Assembly (NCBI GenBank): GCA_026392465.1
Contig: JAPLCA010000008.1
Location: 62,001 to 126,000, forward strand
Direction of reading: 5' to 3'
Length of the DNA: 64,000 bases
Source of the DNA: Propionibacteriales bacterium
GTDB lineage: Bacteria; Actinomycetota; Actinomycetes; Propionibacteriales; Nocardioidaceae
Shown in pieces: positions 61,440 through 64,000 of this stretch (position 1 is the stretch's first letter; each line of letters begins with the position of its first letter). A model generated the notes under the pieces. That model ran no database searches, was not told where the DNA came from, and saw only the letters and a program-made list of their open reading frames with translations. Position numbers and translations under genes: made by a program.

Positions 61440-62351
61440 TCAGGACCGGACCGGACCCTCCTGCGGCCGGTGGATCGGGCCGGTCGTGGTGGAGAGCGGC
61501 TGCGCCGAGCCGCCGTGGCGGACGGCCAGCACCTCCGCGAGGATCGCCACCGCGGTGTGCTCGGGGCTCGAGCCGCCGAGGTCGAGACCGATCGGGGAGC
61601 GCAGACGGCCGAGGTCGACGCCCTCGAGGGCGCGCACGCGCTGCTCGTGCGTGGCCCGCGAGCCCATCGCGCCGACGTAGCCGGCTCCGCCCTCGAGGGC
61701 CGAGGCGAGCACGACCGTGTCGCGCTCGAGGTCGTGGCCCAGCACGCACACGGCGTCGTCGGGCGACCACGTCCGGGCCGCGCACCACTCCTCGACGCCG
61801 GACGCCACGACCGCCGTCGCGTCGGGGAAACGCTCCTTCGTCGCGAACGTCGCGCGGTGGTCGACGACGGTGACGGCGAAGCCGGCCCGTGCGGCGAGCG
61901 CGCACAGGGCCACGGCGAACTCCACGGCACCGACGACCACGAGCTCCGGCGGCCGGTGGACCGAGATGCTCGTCCCGGCGAGGGTCAGGGTCGCGGACCG
62001 CCCGCCGGCGGCGCACTCGACCTGGTGCCACTGGTCCGCGTCGAGCGACGCGAGGTCGCACACGAGCACCTCGATCGACCCGCCGCACATCAGGCCGGGC
62101 TCCAGCCAGTCGCCCGCGGCGTAGGTACGCCGTCTCGTCGGTCCTCCCGCGAGGACCTCCTCGCACTCGGCGACGAGCGCGCCCTCGACGCACCCGCCGG
62201 AGATGCTGCCCACCACGCGACCCGTGTCGTCGACCGCGAGGGCCGCGCCCACCGCGCGCGGTGCGCTGCCGTGCACGGCGACCAGGGTGGCGACGGCGAC
62301 GCGACGACCCTCGGTCGTCCAGGTGCGCAGGGTGGGGGCGATGTCGAGCAC
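61440..62351 (-). CDS. xdhC: XdhC-family molybdenum cofactor insertion/sulfuration protein
   Basis: GTG 62351 gives 303 residues. The N-terminal XdhC/CoxI part has VHGSAPRAVGAALAV and SISGGCVEGALV with the conserved Cys, plus MCGGSIEV. The C-terminal Rossmann domain has VVVGAVEFAVALCALAARAG and GYVGAMGSRATHEQR. XdhC binds the molybdenum cofactor, helps to add the terminal sulfur and delivers it to xanthine dehydrogenase. It is transcribed toward the xdh gene with only 12 nt between the stops, which is less usual than being in the same operon. Confidence 0.88.
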   Translation of the reverse strand: MLDIAPTLRTWTTEGRRVAVATLVAVHGSAPRAVGAALAVDDTGRVVGSISGGCVEGALVAECEEVLAGGPTRRRTYAAGDWLEPGLMCGGSIEVLVCDLASLDADQWHQVECAAGGRSATLTLAGTSISVHRPPELVVVGAVEFAVALCALAARAGFAVTVVDHRATFATKERFPDATAVVASGVEEWCAARTWSPDDAVCVLGHDLERDTVVLASALEGGAGYVGAMGSRATHEQRVRALEGVDLGRLRSPIGLDLGGSSPEHTAVAILAEVLAVRHGGSAQPLSTTTGPIHRPQEGPVRS

Positions 62352-62373
62352 GGGACCAGGGTGCGGGACAAGT

Positions 62374-62411
62374 GTTTCATCGCGGGGACGATGAAGAAAC
62401 GCCCACGAAAC
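62374..62411 (+). promoter_or_regulatory. GlnR-like box between xdhC and guaD
   Basis: Four 5-mers follow at 11-bp steps: GTTTC (62374), GGGAC (62385), GAAAC (62396) and GAAAC (62407), each separated by 6 nt. The GGGAC-N6-GAAAC pair is one mismatch from the GlnR consensus. It lies in the 108-bp divergent gap, so both xdhC and guaD could be controlled. Confidence 0.55.
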
Positions 62412-62459
62412 ACCCTCTTGCGACGATCGCGTCGCGGACCACGAGAGAGGGAGTCGACC

Positions 62460-62936
62460 ATGGCCGACGAGCAGGACACGACGTGGCTGGCGCTGGCCGT
62501 CGACCTCGCCACGCAGAACGTGGCGGAGGGCGGCGGACCCTTCGGGGCGGTGCTGGTCAAGGGTGACGAGCTGGTCGCCACGGGCCAGAACCGGGTCACG
62601 CGCGACCTCGACCCGAGCGCCCACGCGGAGGTCGTCGCGATCCGTGCCGCGTGCCGCGCGATCGGCGACTTCTCCCTGGCAGGACTGACGTTGTACTCCT
62701 CCTGCGAGCCGTGCCCGATGTGCCTGGCGACGTCGCTGTGGTCGCGTGTCGACCGGGTCGTGTTCGCCGCCGACCGCGACGACGCCGCCCGCGGCGGGTT
62801 CGACGACCGCGAGTTCTACGAGCTCTTCTCGCGCGACCGTGCGACGTGGGGCACGACGGTCGAGGCGACCCGCACGGCCGACGCGTCGTCGCCGTTCGAC
62901 GCGTGGCTCAGCCACGCCGCGCGCACGGCCTACTGA
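62460..62936 (+). CDS. guaD: guanine deaminase (CDA-fold nucleobase deaminase)
   Basis: The protein has 158 residues, the size of Bacillus-type GuaD. The zinc site is His55 in HAEVVAIRAA with Glu57 as proton shuttle, and Cys85/Cys88 in EPCPMCLA. The C-terminal DDREFYELFSRD is like guanine deaminases rather than tRNA adenosine deaminases. It converts guanine to xanthine at the head of the pathway. GAGAGAGGGAG lies before ATG 62460. Confidence 0.85.
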   Translation: MADEQDTTWLALAVDLATQNVAEGGGPFGAVLVKGDELVATGQNRVTRDLDPSAHAEVVAIRAACRAIGDFSLAGLTLYSSCEPCPMCLATSLWSRVDRVVFAADRDDAARGGFDDREFYELFSRDRATWGTTVEATRTADASSPFDAWLSHAARTAY

Positions 62937-62939
62937 GAT

Positions 62940-62953
62940 TTACGCAGGCGTAA
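62940..62953. promoter_or_regulatory. TTACGC-AG-GCGTAA palindrome before the ABC binding protein
   Basis: This 14-bp site starts 4 nt after the guaD stop in a 122-bp gap. Weak GlnR-like 5-mers (GTAAT 62950, GCGTC 62961, GGAAC 62972) follow at 11-bp steps. It may be an operator of the transport operon. The rest of the gap has no gene. Confidence 0.35.
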
Positions 62954-63058
62954 TGCCACTGCGTCAGGAGCGGAACGCGACGCTCATAACGTCTCGGTCT
63001 GTAACGGGGGTTTCATCGTCAGCAGCGCACGCTGCTCGAGCCAGGGAGTACCACAGTC

Positions 63059-64000
63059 ATGAACCAGTCCATCCGCCGAGGAACCACTGCGCGCGTCGCC
63101 GCGGTGCTCTCGGCCGCCGCCCTCGCCCTGTCCGCGTGCGGCTCGAGCTCTGACTCCGCGGACGAGTCGTCGGGCGACGGCCTCGGAGACGTGACCGTCC
63201 AGTTCTCCTGGATCAAGAACGCCGAGTTCGCGGGCGAGTTCATCGCCGACAGCGCCGGCTACTACAAGGACGCCGGCCTCGGGAAGGCCACCTTCCTCGC
63301 CGGGCCGGTCGCCCAGGAGGAGATCGTCGCCACCGGCAAGGCCGACTTCGGCCTCAGCAACGCCGTCTCCACGGCCTCGGCGATCACCAACTCCGACTTC
63401 CCGCTCAAGATCATCGGCGCGACGTACCAGAAGAACCCCTTCTCGATCCTGTCGCTGGCCGACCAGGGCAACATCAAGACGCCGCAGGACCTCATCGGCA
63501 AGAAGATCGGCGTCCAGGACCCGAACCTCAGCCTCTTCAAGGCGTTCCTCGCCGCGAACGACATCGACGAGAAGGACGTGGAGATCGTCCCGAACGGCTT
63601 CGACGTCGCCCCGCTGGAGGACAAGCAGATCGACGGCCTCGTCGCCTACGTCACCAACGAGTCGCTGCTGGTCAAGAGCCACGGCTTCGACACGGTCGAC
63701 CTCTCCTTCGCCGACAACAACCTGCCGTTCGTCGCCGAGAGCATCATCACGACCGACGAGACGCTCGAGAAGAAGCCCGACTACGTCAAGGCGTTCCTCG
63801 AGGCCGAGATCCGAGGCTGGAAGGACGCGTGCGACGGCGAGGCCGGGTACGAGAAGGGCGCCAAGCTCGCCGTCGACACCTACGGCAAGGACATCGACCC
63901 GCCGCTCGAGCTCGACAAGGAGATCGCGCAGGCCAAGCAGCAGTGCGAGCTGCTCGTCAACACCGACGAGACCGCCAAGAACGGCATCTTCACGATCAGC
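63059..64000 (+). CDS. NMT1/THI5-like ABC transporter substrate-binding lipoprotein (3' end outside the window)
   Basis: The frame is open from ATG 63059 to the window edge, 314 residues without a stop. Signal peptide and lipobox LSAC place the lipidated cysteine at 27. VTVQFSWIKNAEFAGEFIADSAGYYKDAGL is the start typical of NMT1/THI5-like periplasmic binding proteins. GPVAQEEIVATGKADFGLSN and GKKIGVQDPNLSLFKAF line the ligand cleft. Members bind pyrimidine precursors, riboflavin-like or purine-like compounds. At the end of the purine island it probably brings in a purine or ureide. Permease and ATPase genes should lie just past the window. GGGAG precedes the start. Confidence 0.85.
   Translation, partial: MNQSIRRGTTARVAAVLSAAALALSACGSSSDSADESSGDGLGDVTVQFSWIKNAEFAGEFIADSAGYYKDAGLGKATFLAGPVAQEEIVATGKADFGLSNAVSTASAITNSDFPLKIIGATYQKNPFSILSLADQGNIKTPQDLIGKKIGVQDPNLSLFKAFLAANDIDEKDVEIVPNGFDVAPLEDKQIDGLVAYVTNESLLVKSHGFDTVDLSFADNNLPFVAESIITTDETLEKKPDYVKAFLEAEIRGWKDACDGEAGYEKGAKLAVDTYGKDIDPPLELDKEIAQAKQQCELLVNTDETAKNGIFTIS

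Overview
The window is a stretch of a very high-GC actinobacterial chromosome (roughly 70% GC or more by eye). The gene content suggests a Nocardioides/Aeromicrobium-like member of the Actinomycetota: acyl-CoA carboxylase islands, an MprAB-PepD-like stress module, many GTG starts, 4-nt ATGA/GTGA overlaps, and many genes apparently without a 5' UTR. I infer this only from gene content. There are no rRNA or tRNA genes, insertion sequences, phage genes or CRISPR arrays. About 55 protein genes fill almost the whole length; two run off the ends (1-455 minus, 63059-64000 plus).

Layout. 1-9308: a catabolic operon for branched or isoprenoid acyl-CoA (AtuA-type protein, two acyl-CoA dehydrogenases, biotin-dependent carboxylase alpha and beta subunits, enoyl-CoA hydratase), with a palindromic operator-like site in front. 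9399-12380: DUF4232 lipoprotein, TetR regulator, FAH-family hydrolase and an alpha/beta hydrolase. 12470-21781: a 1450-residue secreted repeat protein, HelD, a membrane metallophosphoesterase and an antibiotic kinase-like protein. 21922-26309: an MHS transporter, a response regulator/histidine kinase pair and a TAXI binding lipoprotein. 26348-28106: M20 peptidase and a Doc/RHH toxin-antitoxin pair. 28159-30218: a fused anthranilate synthase behind a Trp-Trp leader peptide and hairpin. 30314-38807: mostly minus-strand genes, including DMT transporters, pepD-mprB-mprA, a fructosamine kinase-like protein, a low-molecular-weight phosphatase and a holin-like membrane protein. 38885-47139: HisC-like aminotransferase, a receiver/thioredoxin-reductase-like fusion, the bkd E1alpha/E1beta/E2 operon, DUF1684 and DUF1275 proteins.

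47224-64000 is an almost complete purine-degradation island. Guanine deaminase and xanthine dehydrogenase (with XdhC) lead to urate; uricase, HIU hydrolase and OHCU decarboxylase give allantoin; allantoinase, allantoate amidohydrolase and a PucG-type aminotransferase continue the route. A nucleobase permease, an RpiR regulator and an ABC binding lipoprotein accompany them. The island begins with two amide hydrolases, an FmdA-type protein and an AtzH-like/amidase fusion. They could finish the route through oxalurate and oxamate, since no ureidoglycolate enzyme is visible. GlnR-like boxes (GTnAC and GAAAC half-sites at 11-bp spacing) precede uraD and guaD, which suggests nitrogen control.

A window-wide feature is a -10-like hexamer, usually NANNNT, placed 6-8 nt upstream of many start codons. 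This is the geometry expected of leaderless transcripts. Intergenic regions also hold several long inverted repeats.
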